Source: Lachnospiraceae bacterium (GTDB taxonomy: Bacteria > Bacillota > Clostridia > Lachnospirales > Lachnospiraceae). From it: 36,074 bases of DNA. The position numbers and the translations under genes were made by a program. The notes beneath the pieces are model-generated. The model had not been told where the DNA came from, ran no database searches, and saw only the letters and a list, made by a program, of their open reading frames with translations. Positions 1 to 7,722 of the stretch are shown piece after piece. The stretch is taken from NCBI GenBank assembly GCA_022799355.1, contig JAAWOG010000036.1:1-36074 (forward strand), in the 5' to 3' direction. Position 1 is the first letter of the stretch; the number at the start of each line of letters is the position of its first letter.

Positions 1-210
1 TTTCGCTGATTCTACGGAACCATACTTTTCAGGCTGTAATCTCCTGATACTGCCCTTACCAAAACAGTATAAAATATGTTTGTTTTCTTCTGGCTCATGA
101 TTGATACGGAATTCCATCTTGATCACGCCACATAAATTGATTTCACAATGGCTGCATACGACTGTATTATCTGATACAACATCTTTCCATTCTAAATCCT
201 TGAATTGCAT
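1..210 (-). CDS. Unknown small Cys-containing protein, 3' end cut by the window edge
   Basis: An open frame of 70 codons runs from an ATG at 210 to the left edge of the window with no stop, so the C-terminus is missing. The start is supported by AGGAG about 7 bases upstream (around 216-221), which overlaps the stop codon of the preceding gene. The protein begins MQFKDLEWKDVV and has a C-S-H-C-E-I-N-L-C cluster at about residues 19-27 that could bind a metal. I do not recognise the family. It is the last visible gene of a tightly packed, AT-rich minus-strand series of small genes, typical of a prophage or integrative element. Function unknown; it is judged real from its start signal and gene packing. 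Confidence 0.6.
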   Translation of the reverse strand, partial: MQFKDLEWKDVVSDNTVVCSHCEINLCGVIKMEFRINHEPEENKHILYCFGKGSIRRLQPEKYGSVESAK

Positions 211-220
211 TCAATATCTC

Positions 221-403
221 CTATATTATTTTTTCTTTTAACGGACACCATACAGGGCTTGTTTTCGGTGGATGATCTACACCTAACTTCCCCATATCGT
301 CAATTCTGTCTACATGGTCACAATAATATATCCTGTTATTGTAATCATACATTCTCATAAATTCACATTCAGCGCAATTTTGCGTTCTATTACTCAATTC
401 CAT
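221..403 (-). CDS. Small Cys-rich, probably zinc-binding protein (60 aa)
   Basis: A 60-residue frame starts at ATG 403 with GGGAGG about 10 bases upstream. It shows a CAEC knuckle near residue 10, a Y-x-C-x-H motif near residue 28 and a C-terminal W-C-P-L-K. This spacing of Cys/His is seen in many small uncharacterised proteins of Firmicutes phages and integrative elements, so a structural zinc site is an inference. Its stop codon overlaps the ribosome site of the next gene (1-210), so the two are probably co-transcribed and translationally coupled. No specific function can be assigned. Confidence 0.6.
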   Translation of the reverse strand: MELSNRTQNCAECEFMRMYDYNNRIYYCDHVDRIDDMGKLGVDHPPKTSPVWCPLKEKII

Positions 404-409
404 ATGTGC

Positions 410-703
410 TCAATCCTCCCGCAGTCCTTCTATCTTATCAGCCAACACCTCACTTGCATAAAACTTCATTTTCCTATGTTCCGGTACCATACAGTCTTCG
501 CCATTAAAAGGATTAATACCTTTTCTCTCCTTAACCGTCTTCCTCTCAAACTTCCCAAATCCCGTAAATCTCACAGTCTCATTCTCAGCCATATAAACCA
601 TAAGTGTCTTAATAAATAACTCTAATCCCCTTCTTGCATCTTTCTTGGTAATCCCACCGATTTCTGACATCCTGTCTATAAATTCTTTCTTAAATACTGC
701 CAT
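410..703 (-). CDS. HU/IHF-family DNA-binding protein
   Basis: 97 residues, the usual length of HU-type histone-like proteins, starting at ATG 703 with an AAGGGAG site upstream. The N-terminal helices (FKKEFIDRMSEIGGITKKDA) match the HU dimerisation part. The middle shows the hallmark turn V-R-F-T-G-F-G-K-F (about residues 44-52), followed by R-x-G-I-N-P-F-N-G around residues 60-67, equivalent to the R-x-G-x-N-P-x-T arm tip that inserts into the minor groove. It would bend or coat DNA as a dimer. It sits among small phage-like genes and is AT-rich, so it is more likely an element-borne accessory HU than the main chromosomal one. The stop lies only 6 bases before the next start at 403. Confidence 0.85.
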   Translation of the reverse strand: MAVFKKEFIDRMSEIGGITKKDARRGLELFIKTLMVYMAENETVRFTGFGKFERKTVKERKGINPFNGEDCMVPEHRKMKFYASEVLADKIEGLRED

Positions 704-718
704 TATATTTCTCCCTTC

Positions 719-1153
719 CTATCCCCTTACGGATATTCCCTGTCTTTTTAAATAATCTACTGCCAGTCTTAAAAGTTCTCCATTACCAACCGTTTCACGC
801 ATCGTATCATCCCACACATGGGGTTTATGATCTACTTCCATGCCACCATGTGTTCCTTCGTTGCTCCACCTAGCCACCTGATACCCCGATACCCCATAGT
901 TGTTCAAAGAATCATAATCAATATACACACTTGCCCGGACACCGCCTTTATAAGGGTGTGCATCTACTTTCACTGCCGAAAAGAGAAAGTCTTTTGACCT
1001 TTGATAGCTCGATGGTTCATAGCCTGAATAATAGTCTTGTAGAAAATAGTTCAGAGTTTCATATACTCTGTCTGCTAACTGATCGACCATTTTTAACATT
1101 ACCGGTTGTAATGCCTTTGCTAGCTCGTTCATGTTACTTATGTGTTTTGCCAT
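719..1153 (-). CDS. Phage-like protein, possibly HK97-gp10-like (144 aa)
   Basis: The start is taken as ATG 1153 because AGGAGG lies 7 bases upstream (1161-1167); a longer in-frame form from 1180 would bury this site. The protein begins MAKHISNMNELAKAL, continues with a helical segment rich in Leu and Val, then beta-like stretches (VRASVYIDYD; YQVARWSNEGTHGG). A short minor-capsid/tail-completion type protein (HK97 gp10-like) carries a similar helix-then-strand layout, but I see no diagnostic motif, so this is only a guess. It overlaps the end of the cold-shock gene by 20 bases, showing coupled translation. Its neighbours (HU-like, Cys-rich) fit a mobile element. Confidence 0.5.
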   Translation of the reverse strand: MAKHISNMNELAKALQPVMLKMVDQLADRVYETLNYFLQDYYSGYEPSSYQRSKDFLFSAVKVDAHPYKGGVRASVYIDYDSLNNYGVSGYQVARWSNEGTHGGMEVDHKPHVWDDTMRETVGNGELLRLAVDYLKRQGISVRG

Positions 1154-1367
1154 GCTTTCGCCTCCTATCTGGCGCTTCAATCACCATAACATTTTTTGCA
1201 TTGTAATCACTCCTGTCATTCCGGAACGGTTTATAAGATACAAAATAGCCTGAATCAATATACTCTCCCTCTAAATTGGAATGATGGATGAAATAGGTAT
1301 TGCCATCATCTCCTCTGATAAATCCAAATCCTCTGTCATGAAAATATCTTGTCACTTTACCATACAA
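1134..1367 (-). CDS. Cold-shock-domain protein with a TTG start (77 aa)
   Basis: A single cold-shock domain (OB fold) that should bind single-stranded RNA or DNA. The sequence reads MYGKVTRYFHDRGFGFIRGD, with RNP1 as R-G-F-G-F-I-R-G and RNP2 as Y-F-I-H-H-S, both complete. I place the start at TTG 1367 because AAAGGAGG lies 10 bases upstream and because it gives the standard M-x-G-x-V beginning of Csp proteins; an in-frame GTG at 1400 has no ribosome site. The second half (residues 33-60) has more Tyr and Asp than chromosomal CspA-type proteins, and a basic tail (DRRRKHGKTHK) follows. It is the first gene of the small mobile-like cluster that runs leftward. Confidence 0.7.
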   Translation of the reverse strand: MYGKVTRYFHDRGFGFIRGDDGNTYFIHHSNLEGEYIDSGYFVSYKPFRNDRSDYNAKNVMVIEAPDRRRKHGKTHK

Positions 1368-1526
1368 TACTCTCTGTCCTCCTTTATGATTTATTGGCAC
1401 TATGAAATTGATGTTTTAAGTTGTGTGGGATTATGGGCTCAGAATACCCCTGTGATGCTCTGTGAGGCTCATACAGACGTTTTAAGATTGATTGTGGAGT
1501 TTTTGTGATTCATTGTTAAACCACAT

Positions 1527-1574
1527 AAATAAGCCCTCTGACAATCATATTTCTAATTGCTAGAGGACTTATTT
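1527..1574. repeat. 13-bp inverted repeat (12 of 13 match) in a gene-free stretch
   Basis: Left arm AAATAAGCCCTCT (1527-1539) and right arm AGAGGACTTATTT (1562-1574) pair except for one position (a G-U pair in RNA), with a 22-base spacer. It is the only clear structure in the roughly 400 bases between the cold-shock gene and the tRNA. It could be a weak bidirectional terminator or a recombinase/attachment site. The rest of 1368-1772 contains only short repeats such as two copies of GTTCCCTCA near 1642-1665 and no convincing gene. Confidence 0.5.
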
Positions 1575-1772
1575 AAATGTCCTAACATATAAAATTATCA
1601 CGATGTACAGAATTTCTCCTTTCTCCTCATTAAAATTCAAGTTGTTCCCTCAGAGGTTCCCTCACTTTTTTCACTTCATAAAAACCTCTTTCCGCAAAAA
1701 TAAAAAATGCCACAAACCTCGTAAATTCAAGGTTTCCAGCATCCTTTAGGGTTGGGCTGTCATAAACAGTCG

Positions 1773-1844
1773 CAGCTGATAGGGGAATCGAACCCCTGTT
1801 TCCGCCGTGAGAGGGCGGCGTCTTGACCGCTTGACCAATCAGCC
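1773..1844 (-). tRNA. tRNA-Glu (anticodon CTC)
   Basis: Read on the minus strand, a full cloverleaf can be folded. The 7-bp acceptor stem GGCTGAT/ATCAGCT includes one G-U pair. The D arm contains AAGCGGT, the anticodon stem is CCGCC/GGCGG with loop CTCTCAC (anticodon CTC), and the T arm is AGGGG-TTCGATT-CCCCT. The discriminator base is G and the CCA tail is not encoded. The CTC anticodon reads the GAG codon. Confidence 0.9.
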
Positions 1845-1875
1845 ATTTTGTTGTGCTTGTGTATCGCACTTGATT

Positions 1876-1904
1876 ATCTTATTACATTTTTCTAAAAAAT
1901 GCAA
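1876..1904 (-). promoter_or_regulatory. Sigma-70-type promoter of the tRNA-Glu gene
   Basis: On the minus strand TTGCAT (1904-1899) and TAAGAT (1881-1876) are separated by 17 bases. Transcription would begin about 25 bases before the mature tRNA 5' end at 1844. Confidence 0.6.
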
Positions 1905-2000
1905 GTACTTTTTTAAAATTTTTTCTTTTTTCTTTTGACTATTTTTTCTTTTAACTATTTTCTTTTTGGGAACCTTTTGGATCAGGGCAGGATTTTACTC

Positions 2001-5000
2001 CTACCCCACCTTTACAAAATCAAACAAACTGATCTGGTTGCTCTCCGGCAGATCCCCCAGAATCCCCAGATCCCCAAGCTGATCCGCCATTGTCTTTCCG
2101 ACCTTCGCCCGTTCCTTAAAATCATCTTTTGACAGGAACTGTCCCTGCTTTGCCGCCTCGCAGATCGCATATGCCGCTTTTTCTCCGAGTCCGTCGATAC
2201 TGCTGAAAGAAGGCAGCAGCTTCCCGTCCACAATCTGAAACAGCCTTGCGTCGGACCGATACAGATCAATGGGCAGAAATTCAAACCCTCTGGCATACAT
2301 CTCCTGCACGATCTTCATATCACGCATGGAATCCTGTTCTTTTTTAGAGAGCTGATCCTTCCCTCTTTTTTTATAATCATTCAATATATGCTCTAAATGT
2401 TCCCTCCCCTGACACATGATCTCATAGGAAAACGCCGAAGCCCTGATGCTGAAAAACGCCGCATAATAAGCAAGAGGATGATACACCTTGCAGTAAGCAA
2501 TGCGCCACGCCATCATCACATACGCCGCCGCATGGGCTTTCGGAAACATGTACTTGATCTTTTTGCAGGACCAGATATACCAGTCCGGCACCTGGTTCGC
2601 CTCCATCGCCTCCTCCCACTCCGGACGAAGCCCTTTCCCTTTCCGCACGCTCTCCATGATCTTAAAAGAAAGCGCCGGATCTAATCCCATATGGATCAGG
2701 TAGATCATAATATCATCACGACAGCAGATCGCCGTGGAGATTGTCGCCTTCCCCTCCTCGATCAGCGTCTGGGCATTGCCCAGCCATACGTCCGTCCCAT
2801 GCCCCAGGCCGGAGATCCTGATCAGATCCGAAAAATGCTGGGGCTTTGTATCAAGCAGCATCTGAATAACAAACTCCGTCCCGAACTCCGGAATACCAAG
2901 GGAACCCACCGGGCAGCCGCCGATATCCCCAGGTGTAACGCCCAACGCTTCGGTAGATGTAAACAGGCTCATCACCGCCTTGTCGTCCAGCGGGATCGTA
3001 GTGGGATCAAGCCCCGTCAGATCCTGCAGCATACGGATCATGGTAGGATCATCATGCCCCAGAATATCCAGCTTCAACAGGTTGTGGTCGATGGAATGAT
3101 AATCAAAATGAGTCGTTACAATATCCGTTGTCATATCGTTCGCCGGATGCTGCACCGGTGTAAATGAATTGATATCCTCCCCCACCGGCAGCACCACAAT
3201 ACCGCCCGGGTGCTGTCCCGTGCTTCTCCTGATACCGGTACATCCCTGAACAATCCTGTCGATCTCACAGTTCCGTTTATGTATCTCGTGTTCATCATAA
3301 TAATTTTTCACATAGCCGAAAGCGGTCTTATCCGCCATCGTCGCAATCGTCCCCGCCCGGTAAGTCTGCCCGTGGCCAAAGATCACCTCCGTGTATTTAT
3401 GTGCCTTACTCTGGTACTCCCCGGAGAAATTCAGATCGATATCCGGCTCCTTGTCCCCCATAAACCCAAGGAATGTCTCAAAGGGAATGTCAAACCCATC
3501 CTTCACCAGCATCTCCCCGCATTTCGGGCACTTTTTATCCGGCATATCACAACCGGCGCCTCCTACAAAGGCTTTCACTTCCTCGGAATCAAAATCGTAA
3601 TAGAAACAATGGGGGCACCTGTAGTGAGGACTCAGCGAATTTACTTCCGTAATTCCCGCAAGGAACGCCACAAAGGAAGAACCTACGGAACCCCGGGAGC
3701 CCACCAGATATCCGTCCTCCACCGACTTCCACACCAGCTTCTGGGCAATAATATACATCACCGCAAAGCCGTTGTTGATAATGGAACCCAGTTCTTTTTT
3801 CATTCTCGCTTCCACGATCTCAGGCAGCGTATCGCCGTAGAGTTCATGGGCTTTATCATAACAGATCCTCGTCAGCGTCTTATCCGAATCCGGAATGATC
3901 GGCGGACACTTATCCGGCCGCACCGGAGACATGGTATCCACCATATCCGCGATCAGGTTGGTGTTGGTGATCACAATCTCCTCCGCCTTATCGCTGCCCA
4001 GGTACTGGAACTCCTCCAGCATTTCCTCCGTGGTACGCAGATAGAGCGGCGCCTGGTTGTCCGCATTCTCATACTTTCTCGCCGCCATGATGATCCTGCG
4101 GTAAATCTCATCCTCCGGATCAAGAAAATGCACATCGCAGGTTGCCACCACCGGCTTGTGGAATGTCTCCCCCAGCTCCACCACTTTTCTATTCAGATCT
4201 TTGATGTCCTCAAAAGAATGCACATTTTCAATCCGTTCGGACTCTATCATAAACTCATTGTTGGAAAGAGGCTGTATTTCCAGATAATCGTAAAAATTCG
4301 CAATACGGGCAAGCTCCGTCTCCTCTCTTCCGTCCAGCAGCGCTTTATAAAGTTCCCCCGCCTCACAGGCGCTGCCGATGATCAGCCCCTCCCGGTACTT
4401 CTGCAGTTCGCTCTTTGGTATTCTGGGCCTTCTGCTGAAATAATCCAGATGGGCTTTGCTGACAAGGGTATACAGATTCGTCCTGCCCACATTGTTTTTT
4501 GCCAGAAGGATCACATGGTAGGTCGCCATCTTTTTGATGATCTCAGGATTTGAACGCCCCGCCTCCGTAAGCTGTCCAAGGCTTACTATACCGCGCTCCG
4601 AAAGCATCCGCAAAAACGCCAGATACATTTCCGCGGTGCATTCCGCATCGTCCACCGCCCTGTGATGGTTTTCCAGGGAAAGATGCAGTGTTTTTGCCAC
4701 CGCATCCAGGGTATGCTTCGCCTGCCCCGGCAGAAGGAGCCTCGCGATGCCCATCGTATCCAGATAGGTAAACTCCCTTGCTATCCCGAGCCTTCTTGCG
4801 TTTTCTTTGATAAAGCTCATATCAAACCCGGCATTGTGGGCAGCCAGCACGGCACCCCCGCAAAAATCCAGAAATTCCGGCAGCACCTTCTCAATGGTTT
4901 CCGCATCCACCACCATGCTGTCATTGATACTTGTAAGCTGCTCTATCCTGAAGGGTATGGGACGCTCCGGATTCACAAAACTTGAAAAGCGCTCCTTCAC

Positions 5001-6596
5001 TTTTCCGTCCTTCACCTTCACCGCCCCGATCTCTATGATCCGATCATTCACCGGTGAAAATCCCGTCGTCTCAATATCAAAAACCACAATCTCATCGCTT
5101 AAAAGCTGCCCTTTGTCACCGCTGACAAGAGGATTTAAGTCATCTACCAGATATCCCTCCACGCCATAGATCACCTTGAAGAAATCAAACTTATCCGGCT
5201 CTTCCTCCCCCGCCTCTTTTCGTTTCGCCTTCTCCGCCTTCCAGAGATCCTCCCAGACGTGATTTGCATCGGGAAAGGACTGCAGTACACCGTGATCGGT
5301 GATCGCAATCGCGGGCATCCCCCACTGGTACGCCCGTTTCACGATGTCCTTCACCTCAGAAACCCCATCCATATCGCTCATCTTCGTATGACAGTGCAGT
5401 TCCACCCGTTTTCTTACGCTGTTGTCCATCCTCCTTGTTGTAAAATCCGGAATCTTTTTGATGCCGGCGATGGATGAAAGTCCCAGTTCGTGGTCAAACT
5501 TATCCATCATCGCAACACCCTTGATCTTTAAAAAGTTTCCTTTCTGCAAAGCCTCTTTGATCTCTCCGACCTGTTCCGTTTTTACAAATATTTTTGCGCC
5601 GATGGTATCGGTCAGATCCGTAACCGTAAAAATCAGAATGGTTTTTTCTATCTTCGCAATCTCCCGCTCATCATAGGATAACACTTTCCCACGGATGATC
5701 ACTTCGCCGATCTCATCTGTGATATTTTCAATCGGAATATGATCTCCTTCAAAATCCCTGCCGAAAACAACATCCGGATTTTCGGAGCGCTTAAGCGGAC
5801 GTGCGGCATCTCTGTCCTGCCTTCTGCCGGCGCCTCCCTGCCCGCGGCTTCTGCCTGCCCCGCCAAAGGAGGGCGTACCCTGGATTCGTCCTTTACCCCC
5901 GCCATTCTCCGCCGCGCCGCCTTTTCCCGCCGCGCTAACTATGCCGTCACCGGCACTTCCCGCGGGCATCGGTGCACCCGGAATCTCCTCCCCGGCAAAG
6001 CCATCCTCATCCGCGCCTTTTCTTGTCATGGCGACGATCTCCGCCACTTGATTTTCGATCTTCTGTTCCTGTTCCGCTTTGTGTTTTCTTTCCTTCTTCT
6101 CCCGGTAGTCGGCTTCAATCTGTGCTTTCATTCCGCAGCGCTCCTGAAATATCTTTTCCAGAATCCGTACCAGTTCTCCCTCCTTCTCTCTTGCCAGAAC
6201 GGATTCCTCCAATACCACCTTTACCGTCTGCCCATCCGGGTAGGAAATCTGCGCATTTTTAAAAAGGCTGTATTCCATCGGGGACAGTTCCCGCAGTTCC
6301 TGCATGATGCTCTTGTGATATGCCTCCATCAGCTTTTCCGGGGTATACAAAGAAGAGAGATGAAATCTCTCATAGATTTTTACAACCGTTACCGCCCGGG
6401 GAAATAGCTGGTTTTTTATCTCCCGCTCCAGCGCCCATATCTTATCCTTTTCGATCAGATGTTCACTGCCCAGATAAATGCGCAGAATGCTCCTGTCCTT
6501 CGGCGCAGAAATACGCTCCACCTGCACTTTCTCAAACAGTGCTTTCATCTCCCCCTTCAGCCGCAGGGTTGGAAATACGTCTTCAAATAGTTTCAT
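2001..6596 (-). CDS. polC: DNA polymerase III alpha subunit, PolC type
   Basis: The replicative polymerase of Firmicutes: it copies DNA and proofreads with a built-in 3'-5' exonuclease. The 1531 residues show an N-terminal domain, an OB fold (about 290-385), a PHP domain beginning R-V-E-L-H-C-H-T-K-M-S near residue 400, a DEDDh exonuclease inserted in PHP (F-D-I-E-T-T-G near 502), a Cys-rich zinc region (CPHC...CPKC, about 990-1025) and the catalytic P-D-I-D-L-N-F near 1050. ATG 6596 is preceded by GGAGATC. The protein is about 90 residues longer than the Bacillus subtilis enzyme (1437 aa); part of this is a Gly/Ala/Arg-rich linker at about 200-275. It follows ispG by 13 bases, the conserved Firmicutes order, so the two are likely co-transcribed. 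Confidence 0.98.
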   Translation of the reverse strand: MKLFEDVFPTLRLKGEMKALFEKVQVERISAPKDRSILRIYLGSEHLIEKDKIWALEREIKNQLFPRAVTVVKIYERFHLSSLYTPEKLMEAYHKSIMQELRELSPMEYSLFKNAQISYPDGQTVKVVLEESVLAREKEGELVRILEKIFQERCGMKAQIEADYREKKERKHKAEQEQKIENQVAEIVAMTRKGADEDGFAGEEIPGAPMPAGSAGDGIVSAAGKGGAAENGGGKGRIQGTPSFGGAGRSRGQGGAGRRQDRDAARPLKRSENPDVVFGRDFEGDHIPIENITDEIGEVIIRGKVLSYDEREIAKIEKTILIFTVTDLTDTIGAKIFVKTEQVGEIKEALQKGNFLKIKGVAMMDKFDHELGLSSIAGIKKIPDFTTRRMDNSVRKRVELHCHTKMSDMDGVSEVKDIVKRAYQWGMPAIAITDHGVLQSFPDANHVWEDLWKAEKAKRKEAGEEEPDKFDFFKVIYGVEGYLVDDLNPLVSGDKGQLLSDEIVVFDIETTGFSPVNDRIIEIGAVKVKDGKVKERFSSFVNPERPIPFRIEQLTSINDSMVVDAETIEKVLPEFLDFCGGAVLAAHNAGFDMSFIKENARRLGIAREFTYLDTMGIARLLLPGQAKHTLDAVAKTLHLSLENHHRAVDDAECTAEMYLAFLRMLSERGIVSLGQLTEAGRSNPEIIKKMATYHVILLAKNNVGRTNLYTLVSKAHLDYFSRRPRIPKSELQKYREGLIIGSACEAGELYKALLDGREETELARIANFYDYLEIQPLSNNEFMIESERIENVHSFEDIKDLNRKVVELGETFHKPVVATCDVHFLDPEDEIYRRIIMAARKYENADNQAPLYLRTTEEMLEEFQYLGSDKAEEIVITNTNLIADMVDTMSPVRPDKCPPIIPDSDKTLTRICYDKAHELYGDTLPEIVEARMKKELGSIINNGFAVMYIIAQKLVWKSVEDGYLVGSRGSVGSSFVAFLAGITEVNSLSPHYRCPHCFYYDFDSEEVKAFVGGAGCDMPDKKCPKCGEMLVKDGFDIPFETFLGFMGDKEPDIDLNFSGEYQSKAHKYTEVIFGHGQTYRAGTIATMADKTAFGYVKNYYDEHEIHKRNCEIDRIVQGCTGIRRSTGQHPGGIVVLPVGEDINSFTPVQHPANDMTTDIVTTHFDYHSIDHNLLKLDILGHDDPTMIRMLQDLTGLDPTTIPLDDKAVMSLFTSTEALGVTPGDIGGCPVGSLGIPEFGTEFVIQMLLDTKPQHFSDLIRISGLGHGTDVWLGNAQTLIEEGKATISTAICCRDDIMIYLIHMGLDPALSFKIMESVRKGKGLRPEWEEAMEANQVPDWYIWSCKKIKYMFPKAHAAAYVMMAWRIAYCKVYHPLAYYAAFFSIRASAFSYEIMCQGREHLEHILNDYKKRGKDQLSKKEQDSMRDMKIVQEMYARGFEFLPIDLYRSDARLFQIVDGKLLPSFSSIDGLGEKAAYAICEAAKQGQFLSKDDFKERAKVGKTMADQLGDLGILGDLPESNQISLFDFVKVG

Positions 6597-6609
6597 CCGC
6601 TTTGATCTC

Positions 6610-7680
6610 CTATCTGGTCTGATACTCCCAGTTCAGCAGTTCCTGCCGCAAAGCTTCCAGCAGTTCCTCTTCCGGTACTTTTCTGATGATCTCTCCCTTT
6701 TTGATCAAAAGCCCTTCCCCGATTCCGCCGGCAATCCCAATATCCGCTTCCTTCGCCTCTCCGGGGCCGTTGACCACGCAGCCCATCACGGCAACTTTGA
6801 TATCCAGCGGAAAATCCGCCGTCATCTTTTCCACCTCACCGGCAAGCCTGATCAGATCTATCTTTGTCCGCCCGCAGGTAGGACAGGAAACCACCTCTAT
6901 ACCGCCCTTTCTGAGCCCGAGTGTCCTGAGGATCAGTTTCGCAGAACGAATCTCCTCCACCGGATCGCCGGTCAGGGAAACCCGGATCGTATCCCCGATG
7001 CCCTGATGCAGGATCAGCCCCAGCCCGATTGCCGACTTGATATTGCCGCTCGTCACCGTACCGGACTCCGTAATGCCCACATGGAGCGGGTACGGTGTTT
7101 TATCCGCCAGCAGTTCATGCGCCTTCACGCACATTAAGACATCCGAGGACTTGATACTGATTACAAGATTGTCATAATCCATATCTTCTATCATATGTAC
7201 CTTATCCAGGGCGCTCTCCACAATTCCCTGAGCCGTTACGCCGTGGTATTTTTCCACCAGTTCCTTCTCCAGGGAACCGCTGTTTACACCTACCCGGATC
7301 GGAATCTGCCGCTCCTTCGCCGCATCCACGACAGCCTTCACTTTCTCCCTGCCGCCTATATTCCCCGGATTAATGCGGATTTTATCGGCTCCGTTCTCCA
7401 TCGCCGCAATTGCCATCTTATAGTCAAAATGAATATCCGCCACAAGGGGAATCGTGATCTGTTTTTTGATTTCCTTAAGCGCCGCCGCCGCCTCATAGGT
7501 CGGCACCGTACAGCGGATGATCTCACAGCCCGCCGCCTCAAGCCGTCTGATCTGCGCCGCTGTCGCTGCGATATCCTCCGTCGGCGTGTTCGTCATGGAC
7601 TGAATCGCAACAGGGCATCCCCCGCCGATCATGCGCCCCCCGATATTGACTTTTCTGGTCTGTTCTCTGTATGTCATCAT
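6610..7680 (-). CDS. ispG: 4-hydroxy-3-methylbut-2-enyl diphosphate synthase (flavodoxin/ferredoxin)
   Basis: IspG (GcpE) converts 2-C-methyl-D-erythritol 2,4-cyclodiphosphate to HMBPP in the MEP pathway of isoprenoid synthesis, using a [4Fe-4S] cluster. The 356-residue protein begins with the family signature R-K-V-N-I-G-G and S-M-T-N-T-P-T. It has V-A-D-I-H-F-D-Y near residue 80 and the cluster cysteines in V-S-C-P-T-C-G-R-T and V-M-G-C-V-V-N-G-P-G-E. Two consecutive ATG codons at 7680 and 7677 share an AAGGAAG site, so the exact start is open by one codon. It sits directly upstream of polC; in many Firmicutes dxr and rseP precede ispG, but here the upstream gene is a protein kinase, so that longer operon is split. 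Confidence 0.97.
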   Translation of the reverse strand: MMTYREQTRKVNIGGRMIGGGCPVAIQSMTNTPTEDIAATAAQIRRLEAAGCEIIRCTVPTYEAAAALKEIKKQITIPLVADIHFDYKMAIAAMENGADKIRINPGNIGGREKVKAVVDAAKERQIPIRVGVNSGSLEKELVEKYHGVTAQGIVESALDKVHMIEDMDYDNLVISIKSSDVLMCVKAHELLADKTPYPLHVGITESGTVTSGNIKSAIGLGLILHQGIGDTIRVSLTGDPVEEIRSAKLILRTLGLRKGGIEVVSCPTCGRTKIDLIRLAGEVEKMTADFPLDIKVAVMGCVVNGPGEAKEADIGIAGGIGEGLLIKKGEIIRKVPEEELLEALRQELLNWEYQTR

Positions 7681-7722
7681 GTTAAACTTCCTTCCCTTTT
7701 CCGTTCCTTATACTTTACCACA

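Larger units (their letters stand above)
1..1400 (-). mobile_element. Probable end of a prophage or integrative element
   Basis: Five small genes lie head to tail with overlaps or gaps of only a few bases. They are visibly richer in A and T than polC and ispG next door. They encode HU-like, cold-shock-domain, Cys-rich and phage-like products. A tRNA-Glu gene lies about 370 bases beyond the cluster, and tRNA 3' ends are common integration targets. No integrase or exact att repeat is visible, so this is inference from gene content and composition. Confidence 0.4.

Noticed and set aside
1630-1869. Minus-strand open frame of 79 codons crossing the tRNA-Glu gene
   Set aside because: It runs through the whole tRNA and its promoter region and has no ribosome site; the G-N-R-G-S-I-P-L peptide is simply translated T-arm sequence.
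1983-2005. Hairpin at the polC stop as a terminator
   Set aside because: An 8-bp stem can form, but it overlaps the last codons and is not followed by a T run on the minus strand.
3210-4553. Plus-strand open frame of 447 codons opposite polC
   Set aside because: It is antisense to a clear polC, rich in His/Arg/Ile as expected for a shadow frame, and has no family features.
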